Source: Cohnella laeviribosi DSM 21336
GTDB lineage: Bacteria > Bacillota > Bacilli > Paenibacillales > Paenibacillaceae
Direction of reading: 5' to 3'
DNA length: 48,265 bases
Assembly (NCBI RefSeq): GCF_000378425.1
Contig: NZ_KB899839.1
Location: forward strand, 1 to 48,265
A program made the translations under genes and the position numbers. The first letter of the stretch is position 1. Each line of letters opens with the position of its first letter. Below the pieces are notes generated by a model. It was not told the origin of the DNA. It worked only from the letters and a program-made list of their open reading frames with translations, and did no database searches. Below, piece after piece: positions 35,658 to 43,932 of this stretch.

Positions 35658-37040
35658 CTAAAAATGTTCCCGGTTCGGCCAAATCGCGATCCGGGTTCCG
35701 CCTTCGTCCGAATCGGTCCGACGCTCCAGCTTCATCTCGCGCAGCAAATGGTCGACGATCGCCAGGCCGATGCCGCCGCCCTTGGCGTCCGATTTCGCCT
35801 GCATGCCGGGGCCGCGGTCCGAAATGACGAGCGCCTGGATTCCCGTGTCCAGCACCTGCGCGCGAATGCCGACATAGCCGCCGGAGCGGGCGTGGCGGAC
35901 CACGTTCTGGAACAGGTTGTCCAGCACGCGGAGAAAGGCGTTCCGGTCCGCCTTCCAAACCAGCGAAACCCCATCCAGTTCGATCTCCGCCTCGATGCCT
36001 TCTTTTTCCCACAAGGGGTACCAGGTTGCGGCGCTTTGCCGGACGAGGCGCACGATATCGCACGTTTCGATCCGCAGCGGGTATTTGCCGCTTGTCATCA
36101 GCGTGTAGGCAAACAGGTTGTCGATTAAAGCGCCCAGCGTCTCCGTTTTCGCTTCGAGCTGCTTGACGGACTCGGCGCCCTGCGCGCTGAGCCGCTCCCG
36201 GCCCAGCAAATGCACATGGCTGCGGATCACGGTCAGCGGGGTCCGCAAATCGTGCGACAGGCTGGAGATGAGCTGTTTGCGAAGCTTCTCCTCTTCCCGC
36301 TCCCGTTCTCGCCCTTTGCGAAGCCGGTCCGCCATCACGCCGAACGCATGCTCCAGTCGGCCGATTTCGTCCGGTCTTGAAATGGCGACCGGAGCCGGAA
36401 GTCCGTCTTCGTCCGTTCGGGCCATCGCGGCCTCAAGCCGGACAAGCCGCCGGCGGATGTTCCGGAAAAACAGCCACGACATGACGACGAACGCGACAAA
36501 CATGAACAGCATAAGGCCGATATAAAGCGGAGCATACGATTGAACGGGCCATTCGATGTTCAGGAAGGCTCTCGGCATTTGCAGCACCATAAAGCCCGGC
36601 CCCTTCTCTTCCGGTCCGAAAAAGGCGACCACCGTGAAAGGGTCCGCGTCCACGCTCCGTTTCATGAAGCGGATCGCTTCGTCCGCCGTCCATGTTTCCG
36701 GAAGTCCTCCCCGCTCCGGCAATTGCAGCCGCGTCCGCCCTTCCCCGTCGACCCAGAACAGCGTCGCGTCGGCATAGCGCTGTTTCAGCGCGCGAAGCCG
36801 CGCGTTCACCGCCGCCGCATCCGCCCCGTCAAGCCGCCGGGCTTCCGCATGCCATTCGGTCTGTAATTCGTCGGCCGACCCGTATTTCAATTCGGCCGGA
36901 CTATGAAACAGCGTGAACAAGATCGACAACGCCGAAACCACGACCGGAAGGAACAGCAGCGCCAGCAAAACGATCATCATGTAGCGGAACAGCAGCGAAT
37001 CGCGAAACTTCGTGCCGTTCCCGGCTCCGCTTTTCTTCAT
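35658..37040 (-). CDS. Sensor histidine kinase
   Basis: 460 residues. Membrane helices near 20-44 and 170-192 flank an extracytoplasmic domain of about 125 residues. A HAMP region (about 193-245) leads to the HisKA domain with phospho-accepting H263 (SSLSHDLRTPLTVIRSH). The HATPase domain has LDNLFQNVVRHARSG, DRGPGMQAK and GGGIGLAIVDHLL. It should phosphorylate the response regulator whose gene overlaps it (ATGA). The signal is unknown; the large outer domain differs from the short loop of BceS-type kinases. Confidence 0.94.
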   Translation of the reverse strand: MKKSGAGNGTKFRDSLLFRYMMIVLLALLFLPVVVSALSILFTLFHSPAELKYGSADELQTEWHAEARRLDGADAAAVNARLRALKQRYADATLFWVDGEGRTRLQLPERGGLPETWTADEAIRFMKRSVDADPFTVVAFFGPEEKGPGFMVLQMPRAFLNIEWPVQSYAPLYIGLMLFMFVAFVVMSWLFFRNIRRRLVRLEAAMARTDEDGLPAPVAISRPDEIGRLEHAFGVMADRLRKGREREREEEKLRKQLISSLSHDLRTPLTVIRSHVHLLGRERLSAQGAESVKQLEAKTETLGALIDNLFAYTLMTSGKYPLRIETCDIVRLVRQSAATWYPLWEKEGIEAEIELDGVSLVWKADRNAFLRVLDNLFQNVVRHARSGGYVGIRAQVLDTGIQALVISDRGPGMQAKSDAKGGGIGLAIVDHLLREMKLERRTDSDEGGTRIAIWPNREHF

Positions 37041-37714
37041 GCTCTCACCCTGTAGCCGATGCCCCGAACCGTTTCGATCACTTCCGGGGCGTTGGGGTCG
37101 CGCTCCACTTTTTCGCGCAAATGCCGGATATGCACCATCAGGGTTTTATCCCCTTCCAAATACGGCTCTCCCCATACGGCTTCGAAAATTTGCTCTTTCG
37201 TCAAAATCTGGCCGAGATGCCGCACCATGTACGTGAAAATCTGAAACTGCTTGCCGGTCAGCACAATCTCTTCCCCGGTATCGCGGTTGACCAGCCGGTT
37301 CTCGTTTTCGTAAAAAAGGAGATGCTTGATCGCCACCGGCTCGGACGCGAACGTGCCGAAGCGGCGCAGCAGCACCCTGATTCTCGCTTCCAGCTCTTCC
37401 GGGTGGAACGGCTTGGTTAAATAGTCGTCGGCAAATTCGAGCCCTTGCAGCTTGTCGTCGATCGAGGTCCGCGCGGACAGCAGCAGAATCGGCATTTGGG
37501 GGGCGAGCTTCTTGAGGCGCCGGCCGACCGTGAAGCCGTCGAGACCGGGCAGCATAATGTCCAGAACGGCCAGGTCGCAGCCTTCGGCGAAAGCCCCCGC
37601 ATCCTCTCCGCTGCGCAGCCATTTGACTTCGAAGCCCCGCTCCCGCAAATAGCGGGAAACAAGCGTACCGATCTCCGGATCGTCTTCCACATACAATAAC
37701 GTCGTTGTTTTCAT
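37037..37714 (-). CDS. OmpR-family response regulator
   Basis: 225 residues. Receiver domain with acidic D11/D12, phospho-acceptor D52 (LDIMLPG) and K101 (YLTKPF). The C-terminal winged helix holds VLTGKQFQIFTYMVRHLGQI, EAVWGEPYLEGDKTLMVHI and RGIGYRVRA. It likely activates the ABC genes downstream through the TTTAAAC repeats at 35632-35649. Confidence 0.95.
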   Translation of the reverse strand: MKTTTLLYVEDDPEIGTLVSRYLRERGFEVKWLRSGEDAGAFAEGCDLAVLDIMLPGLDGFTVGRRLKKLAPQMPILLLSARTSIDDKLQGLEFADDYLTKPFHPEELEARIRVLLRRFGTFASEPVAIKHLLFYENENRLVNRDTGEEIVLTGKQFQIFTYMVRHLGQILTKEQIFEAVWGEPYLEGDKTLMVHIRHLREKVERDPNAPEVIETVRGIGYRVRA

Positions 37715-37720
37715 GCGATC

Positions 37721-37751
37721 ATTATAACAAATAAACGGTTTCCCATGACAA
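37721..37751 (-). promoter_or_regulatory. Promoter of the two-component/ABC operon
   Basis: Extended -10 TGTTATAAT (TATAAT at 37726-37721) and TTGTCA at 37751-37746 with a 19-bp spacer. The -35 overlaps that of the divergent promoter. Confidence 0.65.
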
Positions 37752-37773
37752 AAACGGCGGCTGGAACTATAAT
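37745..37773 (+). promoter_or_regulatory. Sigma-A promoter of the exonuclease gene
   Basis: ATGACA (37745-37750), 17-bp spacer, perfect TATAAT (37768-37773), about 45 bp before the gene. Confidence 0.8.
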
Positions 37774-37818
37774 AACGAAGGACACGTTTCTACGCATGCG
37801 GATTTTGAGGTGTTACCA

Positions 37819-38487
37819 TTGACTTATATCGTATACGATCTGGAAATGACCGTCCGCCGCAAAAAAGGACAAGTCGCGGAAATCATCGAAATCGGCGCGG
37901 CTAAGGTCGGGCTGGTGGACGGAGCGCCGGCCATTATCGATACCTTTCAATCGTTCGTAAGGCCTGTCGTCGTGCCTCAGCTCAGCGAGGATACGACGTC
38001 GTTCACCGGCATTACCCAGGAAGATGTGGACGGGGCGGACACGCTGTCCGGCGTGATCGCAAAGTTCGTCGAATGGATCGGCAGCGAAGAATACTTTCTG
38101 TGCGCATGGGGGCCGGACGATCAGCGGCAGCTCGTGAACGAATGCCGGATGCATCGCATCCAAACCGACTGGATCGTCAACCATAACAATTTGCAGAAAA
38201 TGCTGTCCAAAACGTTCAAGCTGGAGAAACACCAGCAAATGGGGCTGAAAAATGCGCTGGAAATGCTGGAAATCCCCTTCGTAGGCTCCCATCACCGGGC
38301 GATCGACGACGCGGTGAACACCGCGCGCATTCTCGTCAAGCTGTTCGACCGCCTGCAGTTCCGCCGCAACAAGCTTTCGGACGAGGCCAAGCTGGAGACG
38401 GAAATTGTCTACAAAACCGACCACTTCGAGAACCTTCCGTTCGCGAACTTGGCCAAGCTCTTTCCCGATAAACGCATAACGCCATAA
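37819..38487 (+). CDS. DEDDh 3'-5' exonuclease, KapD/ERI-1-like
   Basis: 222 residues from a TTG at 37819, 6 nt after GAGGTG. Exo I is YDLEMT (D, E), Exo II includes the D of CAWGPDDQRQL, and Exo III HHRAIDDAVNTARI supplies H and D. Homologues include B. subtilis KapD, linked to sporulation timing, and ERI-1-like RNases; the substrate here (RNA or DNA) is unknown. The C-terminal 50 residues are charged. It is a single-gene unit with its own terminator. Confidence 0.88.
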   Translation: MTYIVYDLEMTVRRKKGQVAEIIEIGAAKVGLVDGAPAIIDTFQSFVRPVVVPQLSEDTTSFTGITQEDVDGADTLSGVIAKFVEWIGSEEYFLCAWGPDDQRQLVNECRMHRIQTDWIVNHNNLQKMLSKTFKLEKHQQMGLKNALEMLEIPFVGSHHRAIDDAVNTARILVKLFDRLQFRRNKLSDEAKLETEIVYKTDHFENLPFANLAKLFPDKRITP

Positions 38488-38506
38488 GGCCACCGTCCTT
38501 GGCGTA

Positions 38507-38558
38507 CGGCTTGCCGCCGCAGCTTGTGCAAAACGAAGCGGCAAGCCGCTTCCTTTTT
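38507..38558 (+). terminator. Terminator of the exonuclease gene
   Basis: cggcttgccgc/gcggcaagccg (38507-38517, 38538-38548), then cttccttttt. Confidence 0.88.
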
Positions 38559-38581
38559 ATCCGCCGGTTCCCTGCGCCCCC

Positions 38582-38608
38582 AAAAAAACAGGCTGCCCTT
38601 CGGCAGCC
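38582..38608 (-). terminator. Terminator of the agr-like operon
   Basis: ggctgcc/ggcagcc (38591-38597, 38602-38608) with a 4-nt loop; the minus strand continues tgttttttt. It lies directly after the LytTR gene. Confidence 0.9.
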
Positions 38609-38614
38609 GACAAT

Positions 38615-38959
38615 TTATACGCTCAGATATTGGAGCACCTTGTTCACGTTGCTGATCGAAATGGTACAGAATTTGGACCTTCTCTCGTCGAAGTAGGCAA
38701 TCCGGAAGCGCCGGTCGACATGCTTGACTTTGCTCAGATGGATGGCATTGGTGCGGTCGACCAGCGCAAAATCCAAACCTGAAGCCTTCAACCCCTCCGC
38801 CCAATATCTGAGCGTACCGGGAGCGTAATATTTCTCGGTCAGCGTATGAAAGCTGACCATGTCTTTATACTTGGGCGCTTCGATAAACAGCACATCGTCC
38901 GCAGGCAGCTCGTAGAACCCCGACTTGGCTTCCGGGTCCTTGGATACAGAGAGAACCAT
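38615..38959 (-). CDS. Stand-alone LytTR DNA-binding protein
   Basis: 114 residues that consist of one LytTR domain: DDVLFIEAPKYKDMVSFHTL, TEKYYAPGTLRYWAEGLK, FALVDRTNAIHLSKVKHVD and a final FCTISISNVNKVLQYLS. LytTR domains bind pairs of about 9-bp direct repeats near -35, as in AgrA and ComE. No receiver domain is present and there is no room for one. Three consecutive ATG codons exist; the third (38959) is best placed relative to GGGGG. It is the last gene of the agr-like operon, with a terminator directly after, and is most likely its transcriptional output. Confidence 0.92.
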   Translation of the reverse strand: MVLSVSKDPEAKSGFYELPADDVLFIEAPKYKDMVSFHTLTEKYYAPGTLRYWAEGLKASGLDFALVDRTNAIHLSKVKHVDRRFRIAYFDERRSKFCTISISNVNKVLQYLSV

Positions 38960-38978
38960 CATCATCCCCCGAGACCGC

Positions 38979-39104
38979 TTACTTCAGCAATTCTTGCGGT
39001 ACTTTCGGTTGATGGAAGTACCATAGGCAGGCCGTGGAAACGACTGCAACTGCGACAAGACCAAGCGCGGACGCGATTGCATGAAAAAACCGTTTTTGCA
39101 TCAT
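38979..39104 (-). CDS. agrD: AgrD-type cyclic autoinducer peptide precursor
   Basis: 41 residues. An amphipathic N-terminus starting MMQKRFFHAIASALGLVAVA leads into VVSTACLWYFHQPKVPQELLK. The tail QPKVPQELLK corresponds to EPEVPKELTK of S. aureus AgrD. The residues before it, C-L-W-Y-F, would be the thiolactone ring, giving a peptide like STA-[CLWYF]. ATG 39104 follows AAGGAGGTGAAG ideally. The gene is 3 nt after agrB and before the LytTR gene. It falls below usual gene-calling length limits. Confidence 0.92.
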   Translation of the reverse strand: MMQKRFFHAIASALGLVAVAVVSTACLWYFHQPKVPQELLK

Positions 39105-39106
39105 CT

Positions 39107-39622
39107 TCACCTCCTTCCCCTGATCAGCGTCAGGCACTGCACCAGAAACGCGGCGGCAAGCACCGGAGACATAATCAGAAAGTTGGACGAAACCGTCAAT
39201 ACCGACAGCACCTTCAGCAGCGGGTAATAACGGCGGGGAATGCGCGTCTGTCCGTCGATTCGCGAAGGCGCGAACGCAAGCGCAAGCAAAGCTGCCGCAC
39301 CGGTCATCGCCGCTACGGCCGTCCCGTTAAAATCGGCGAAAGACATCGCCGTAAGGCCCAGCACCGATACGACGACGCACAGATCGCCGGATTTCAGATG
39401 AATGCCCCCGGACATTTGGCGGAGCAGCGCGTAGCCGGCCAGCGCCGTCGCCGCTTCCCCCGGCCTCCCGGTAAACAGCGAGACGGCCATGGTGATCAGC
39501 ACGATGGACAGGCCGTTCAGAATCGCGATCAGGGAGAAGGTCAGCACGTCCACGCTCGCGGGATGATCGACGGCCGAACGTTTGATCGCCACCGCCATTC
39601 TGGAGGCAAGGAAATCAATCAT
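39107..39622 (-). CDS. agrB: AgrB-type peptide-processing membrane protease
   Basis: 171 residues with 5-6 membrane helices. Catalytic H75 and C82 in RQMSGGIHLKSGDLC are seven residues apart, as H77 and C84 of S. aureus AgrB. The enzyme cuts off the C-terminal tail of AgrD and closes the thiolactone ring. The gene overlaps the stop of the upstream membrane-protein gene by 8 nt, which favours coupled expression, and is followed by agrD. Confidence 0.94.
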   Translation of the reverse strand: MIDFLASRMAVAIKRSAVDHPASVDVLTFSLIAILNGLSIVLITMAVSLFTGRPGEAATALAGYALLRQMSGGIHLKSGDLCVVVSVLGLTAMSFADFNGTAVAAMTGAAALLALAFAPSRIDGQTRIPRRYYPLLKVLSVLTVSSNFLIMSPVLAAAFLVQCLTLIRGRR

Positions 39623-40238
39623 TCCATTTCGACTCCTTTTTCAAGAGGTAGTAGGCGAATACGAACAGCGCCGGCAGCAGGAACATGAGATCCATATACA
39701 CGGCCCGGTACTTTAACAGGATGCAGAACGCGACCGCCATGCCGACGATCAGCGAAACGACGAACGCTTTCTCCGGCTTGAAGCTCAGCTGCTTGAATTG
39801 AAAGGACAACCCGATGCCGCGCTGGTAGAGAAAATAGGACGAAACGATCAGAAGCATGCTTGTGGCCGTCTGGATCGCGTAGATTTTGGAAGAATCGGTC
39901 TGCAGTTCGGACAGAGGATAACCGGAAAGAGCGACCAGTCCGGCTTGAACGACAATCGACACCATGTAGCCGGATACGCTGACCACAAACGACCACAGCA
40001 GCGGAACCCGGACGATCTTGCAAATAAAGGCGCTCAGCAGGACCATGTTGATCAATGGCGAATAATCCGTCAGTTCCTTTATGTCGTTCAGGGCAAAGCT
40101 TTGCAGCGCCATCGCGAGATTGACGGCGAAGGCCGGGAGCAGGTAGCTTGTGAACTTATAACGAAAAAGCGTCAAAATAATCGCGGTGGCGCCCATCGTC
40201 TCCACGATCGAAAACAGAATTTCCTTAAACGGTGCCAT
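39615..40238 (-). CDS. Seven-helix membrane protein, AgrC sensor-like without kinase
   Basis: 207 residues, with predicted helices near 7-25, 30-50, 62-80, 84-104, 120-138, 157-175 and 181-199, then a short tail KKESKWND. This is the size and topology of the membrane sensor half of AgrC, but the protein stops where the dimerisation/His domain would begin. The stop overlaps the agrB start, so the end is genuine and not a frameshift: no kinase frame follows. It is the first gene of the operon. I infer it senses the cyclic peptide or controls the LytTR protein; sequence identity to AgrC cannot be judged by eye. Confidence 0.75.
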   Translation of the reverse strand: MAPFKEILFSIVETMGATAIILTLFRYKFTSYLLPAFAVNLAMALQSFALNDIKELTDYSPLINMVLLSAFICKIVRVPLLWSFVVSVSGYMVSIVVQAGLVALSGYPLSELQTDSSKIYAIQTATSMLLIVSSYFLYQRGIGLSFQFKQLSFKPEKAFVVSLIVGMAVAFCILLKYRAVYMDLMFLLPALFVFAYYLLKKESKWND

Positions 40239-40283
40239 GATGACTGCCCCCTACGCATTTCCAAAATAATCCTCTATAAACCT

Positions 40284-40329
40284 ATTATACTACTTCCTCA
40301 AAAATAGGATAGATTTTATCTAAAAAAAT
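40284..40329 (-). promoter_or_regulatory. Promoter of the agr-like operon with LytTR-type repeats
   Basis: Perfect TATAAT (40289-40284) but no -35 consensus. Upstream are two similar 10-mers, TATTTTTGAG (40306-40297) and ATTTTTTTAG (40329-40320), 23 bp apart, roughly two helical turns, the nearer one sitting where a -35 would be. A perfect TAGAT-ttt-ATCTA palindrome (40310-40322) lies between and over them. The arrangement fits activation by a LytTR protein. Confidence 0.5.
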
Positions 40330-40491
40330 CTTTCGAAGTCATAAATTTCCGACGGGACAAACGGCCAATGCGGGCGGATCTCCCCCTGCGGAGGCAGCCC
40401 GAACATTTATGGCGAAAAAGATCGGGTTTATGATAGAATTATTCTTATCTGGAAGGAAGCCAGCGTCTCAACAAGAATGGGGGATTTGGAA

Positions 40492-42177
40492 ATGGCCACG
40501 AAAAAAATGCGGTCGGACATGATCAAAAGAGGCTTTGACCGCGCTCCGCACCGCAGCCTGCTGCGCGCCGCGGGGGTTAAGGAAGAGGACTTCGACAAGC
40601 CGTTTATCGCGGTGTGCAATTCCTACATCGACATCATACCCGGTCACGTCCACTTGCAGGAATTCGGCAAAATCGTCAAGGAAGCGATCCGCGAGGCGGG
40701 CGGCGTGCCGTTCGAATTCAACACCATCGGGGTTGACGACGGCATCGCGATGGGACACATCGGCATGCGCTATTCCCTCGCCAGCCGCGAAATCATCGCC
40801 GACTCCATCGAAACGGTCGTCAACGCGCACTGGTTCGACGGCATGGTTTGCATTCCGAACTGCGACAAGATTACGCCCGGCATGATGATGGCCGCCCTGC
40901 GCATCAACATCCCGACGATCTTCGTCAGCGGCGGCCCGATGAAAGCCGGCCGCACGAAGGACGGACGCGCCATTTCGCTTACGTCCGTATTTGAAGGGGT
41001 CGGCGCCTACATGACCGGCAAGATCAGCGAGCAGAGCCTGACCGAGCTGGAACAGTACGGCTGCCCGACCTGCGGTTCCTGTTCCGGCATGTTCACCGCC
41101 AACTCGATGAACTGCCTGGCCGAGGCGCTTGGCCTTGCGCTGCCGGGCAACGGCACCATTCTCGCCGTCTCCCCGGAGCGCCGCGAATTCGTCCGGAAGT
41201 CCGCCAAGCAGCTGATGGAACTGATCAAGAACGATATCAAGCCGCTTGATATCGTGACGAAGGACTCCATCGACAACGCATTCGCGCTGGACATGGCCAT
41301 GGGCGGCTCCACCAACACGGTGCTGCACACGCTGGCTTTGGCCCACGAAGCGGGCATCGATTATCCGATCGAGCGGATCAACGAAGTGGCGAAGCGCGTT
41401 CCTTATCTGGCTAAGCTTGCGCCCGCTTCCGACCATCATATCGAAGACCTGCACGAAGCCGGCGGCGTAAGCGCCATCCTCAACGAGCTGTTCAAGAAAG
41501 AAGGCGCCCTGAAAGGCGACGTGCTGACCGTAACCGGCAAAACGCTGCGCGAAAACGTCGAAGGCTGCGAAATCAAGAACCACGAGGTTATCCGTCCGAT
41601 CGACAACCCGCACAGCCCGGAAGGCGGCTTGTCCGTCCTGTTCGGCAACCTGGCTCCGGGCGGTTCGATCATCAAGGTCGGCGCCGTGGACAAATCGGTC
41701 GGCGGTTACCACCGCGGTCCGGCGATCTGCTTCGACTCGCAGGACGAAGTGCTGAAAGGACTTGCCGAAGGCAAGGTGAAGGAAGGCCACGTCGTCGTCA
41801 TCCGTTATGAAGGGCCGAAAGGCGGGCCCGGCATGCCGGAAATGCTCGCTCCGACCTCGCAGATCGTCGGCATGGGCCTCGGCACGAAAGTCGGACTCGT
41901 CACGGACGGCCGGTTCTCGGGCGCTACGCGCGGCATCGCGATCGGCCACGTTTCCCCGGAAGCGGCCGAAGGCGGACCGATCGCACTCGTCCGGGACGGC
42001 GACATCATCGAGCTGGACATGAACAACCGCACCATTACGCTCGAGGTCAGCGACGAGGAGCTCGAACGCCGGCGCAAGGAATGGAAAGGCTTCGAGCCGA
42101 AAATCAAACGCGGCTATCTCGCCCGCTATTCCGCCATGGTCACCAATGCCAGCAGCGGCGGCGTCATGAAATTCTGA
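40492..42177 (+). CDS. ilvD: Dihydroxy-acid dehydratase
   Basis: 561-residue iron-sulfur enzyme of valine, leucine and isoleucine synthesis. Cluster cysteines lie in [10 protein letters not shown] and [39 protein letters not shown] is the conserved C-terminal block. ATG 40492 is preferred over an in-frame ATG at 40477, because GGGGGA lies 7 nt before the former and none before the latter. It stands alone, divergent from the agr-like operon; no T-box or other leader is visible in the 160 bp upstream. Confidence 0.98.
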   Translation: MATKKMRSDMIKRGFDRAPHRSLLRAAGVKEEDFDKPFIAVCNSYIDIIPGHVHLQEFGKIVKEAIREAGGVPFEFNTIGVDDGIAMGHIGMRYSLASREIIADSIETVVNAHWFDGMVCIPNCDKITPGMMMAALRINIPTIFVSGGPMKAGRTKDGRAISLTSVFEGVGAYMTGKISEQSLTELEQYGCPTCGSCSGMFTANSMNCLAEALGLALPGNGTILAVSPERREFVRKSAKQLMELIKNDIKPLDIVTKDSIDNAFALDMAMGGSTNTVLHTLALAHEAGIDYPIERINEVAKRVPYLAKLAPASDHHIEDLHEAGGVSAILNELFKKEGALKGDVLTVTGKTLRENVEGCEIKNHEVIRPIDNPHSPEGGLSVLFGNLAPGGSIIKVGAVDKSVGGYHRGPAICFDSQDEVLKGLAEGKVKEGHVVVIRYEGPKGGPGMPEMLAPTSQIVGMGLGTKVGLVTDGRFSGATRGIAIGHVSPEAAEGGPIALVRDGDIIELDMNNRTITLEVSDEELERRRKEWKGFEPKIKRGYLARYSAMVTNASSGGVMKF

Positions 42178-42218
42178 TGCCGCGCAGCGGACCGGCAACA
42201 TATCCGCACCGAAGCAAA

Positions 42219-42259
42219 ACAAGCAACCTCCCGAACGCCGGGGGTTGCTTGTTTTTTTG
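42219..42259. terminator. Terminator between ilvD and the deacetylase gene
   Basis: acaagcaacc/ggttgcttgt (42219-42228, 42243-42252) followed by a T run on the plus strand; the minus strand continues ttttg, so it may serve both genes. Confidence 0.9.
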
Positions 42260-42299
42260 TTGAATTCGCTTTTTAAATTAGGCCGTTCGGCTTGCCCGG

Positions 42300-43763
42300 T
42301 CAACCTACCGGACTGTGCACGGTCTCTTCGTCGAATGCCTCCTGTTCCGCCTGCTTGGATCGTTTTTCCGGCGGCTTCGGACGGACCGTGCGGGCGGCGG
42401 GGACGCGGCCGCGCCAGGCGGCCAGCCGCTCCCGCGTCATGACGACGGTTCGGGCCGCGATTGCGCCCGTGCCTTTCTTCGCCCCGCCCGGCCGGATAAC
42501 GCGCATCAGCAGCCGCAAATACCAGTTGGTAAGCGAGGCGAACCATCCGCGGGGCAATTCGAACGTCTCAAATCCGATCGTTTCGGCGCCTTTTGCAATC
42601 ATCGTCACGCCGTAGATCGCCTTGACCTCGTCCCGCTGCGGCAGCCGCTCCATCTCCAGCGCGATGTCGGGAAGAATGCCCTCGACCTCGCGGATAAGCC
42701 GGATCGCGATTTGCAGCGCGGAACGGGACGTCATGCCGATTTCGTACATTTTGGCGTTGTCGAAGTGCAATTCCATGATCAGATCGCCGCGCCTAAGCTC
42801 CGATCCGTCTTGAAGCTTCAGCGCCGGACCGCTGTATTTGCGCACCCTGTAGTGCATAAAATCGTGATTGCCCAAAGGCTTAAGCCGGAACACCAAGTGA
42901 AAGAGCTTCTCCCACAGCAGCCATACCGCCACGACCGCCCGCTTGAACGGCCCGACGCGCGGATGGGCCGAAGCCGCGGCGGTCTCGCCGATGGATGCGA
43001 GCTTTTTTTTCTTCACGGCCAGCTTCGCCTCCGCTTTCTTTCGCTTTTCCGCTTTGGCCCGTTCGGTCAGCTCGATCATCTCTCCGATCCCGACAAACCT
43101 CAATCCCAGGCTGGCGCCGTCTTCCAGAATCCGCCGGACCGCCTGGATCGTATTGGCCGGAGCGGCGGGATCGGCTCCGAACGTTTCCCCGCAGTCGTGC
43201 AGCAAAAACACCTGGCCGGGACCGAGCTTCTCCCGCATCTTCCTGTACAGCTTGTCGGCGCCGACTTTTTCTTTCCAATCGCCGAACATGGACGTCCACA
43301 GCACGATCTGCAGCGAGGACCGCCGGGCAAAGTCGAAAATATTGATGATGCCCCAGGGCGGACGGTAAAACCGCGGCCTTTCGCCCGTGATGCCGTAAAT
43401 GATGTCCGAAGTCCGCTCTACTTGGCGCTTGACCGTCTTCGGACGCATAATCCAGTTGCTGCGGTGAACATAATTATGAATGCCCAAATCGTGTCCTTCG
43501 TCATGAATCCGTTTGACGATGTCCGGGTATTTTTCGGCGTTGGCCCCGACAACAAAGAATGTCGCTTTCGCTCCGTGCTCCTTGAGCAAATCCAGCAATT
43601 GCGGCGTATACCTTGGATCGGGACCGTCGTCGAACGTCAATGAAATTTCGCGGTCCGTCAGGCCGCGCCGAAAAGCGCGCAATCCGAACACCCGGCTGAA
43701 GAATCCCGGCAAAAACGCGTATATCGAAAAGTAATAAAACACCCACCACAGGATTCTGTCCAT
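42300..43763 (-). CDS. Polysaccharide deacetylase with YkoP-like C-terminal domain
   Basis: 487 residues from ATG 43763, preceded by GGTGGGG. An N-terminal hydrophobic segment (about 4-26) probably anchors it. The NodB domain (about 36-230) has catalytic D45/D46 (TFDDGPDP), metal ligands H96 and H100 (HNYVHRS), FYRPPWG and VFLLHDCGE. A basic, coiled linker (about 240-280, Lys/Ala/Glu) leads to a second domain (about 300-430, with RKYSGPALKLQDGSELRRGD and LIMELHFDNAKMYEIG), which resembles B. subtilis YkoP. It likely trims N-acetyl groups from a cell-wall polymer. Confidence 0.9.
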   Translation of the reverse strand: MDRILWWVFYYFSIYAFLPGFFSRVFGLRAFRRGLTDREISLTFDDGPDPRYTPQLLDLLKEHGAKATFFVVGANAEKYPDIVKRIHDEGHDLGIHNYVHRSNWIMRPKTVKRQVERTSDIIYGITGERPRFYRPPWGIINIFDFARRSSLQIVLWTSMFGDWKEKVGADKLYRKMREKLGPGQVFLLHDCGETFGADPAAPANTIQAVRRILEDGASLGLRFVGIGEMIELTERAKAEKRKKAEAKLAVKKKKLASIGETAAASAHPRVGPFKRAVVAVWLLWEKLFHLVFRLKPLGNHDFMHYRVRKYSGPALKLQDGSELRRGDLIMELHFDNAKMYEIGMTSRSALQIAIRLIREVEGILPDIALEMERLPQRDEVKAIYGVTMIAKGAETIGFETFELPRGWFASLTNWYLRLLMRVIRPGGAKKGTGAIAARTVVMTRERLAAWRGRVPAARTVRPKPPEKRSKQAEQEAFDEETVHSPVG

Positions 43764-43932
43764 GTTTCCCCACCAACTTGCCTGCTTGATATAGAGTGCG
43801 CGCAAATCTTGCCACCCTATCATTTTATCATACGTATTTAGGATTGAGCATGGCTGGGGGCATCTTTTTTGGTATCATGTAAAAGAAGCCGTCTTTTTCG
43901 GCGGTTCCATTCCAAGCAAGGGTGGGGAATTC

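Noticed and set aside
40331..40476. T-box or other leader control of ilvD
   Set aside because: No T-box core, no terminator/antiterminator pair and no leader peptide rich in branched-chain codons was found.
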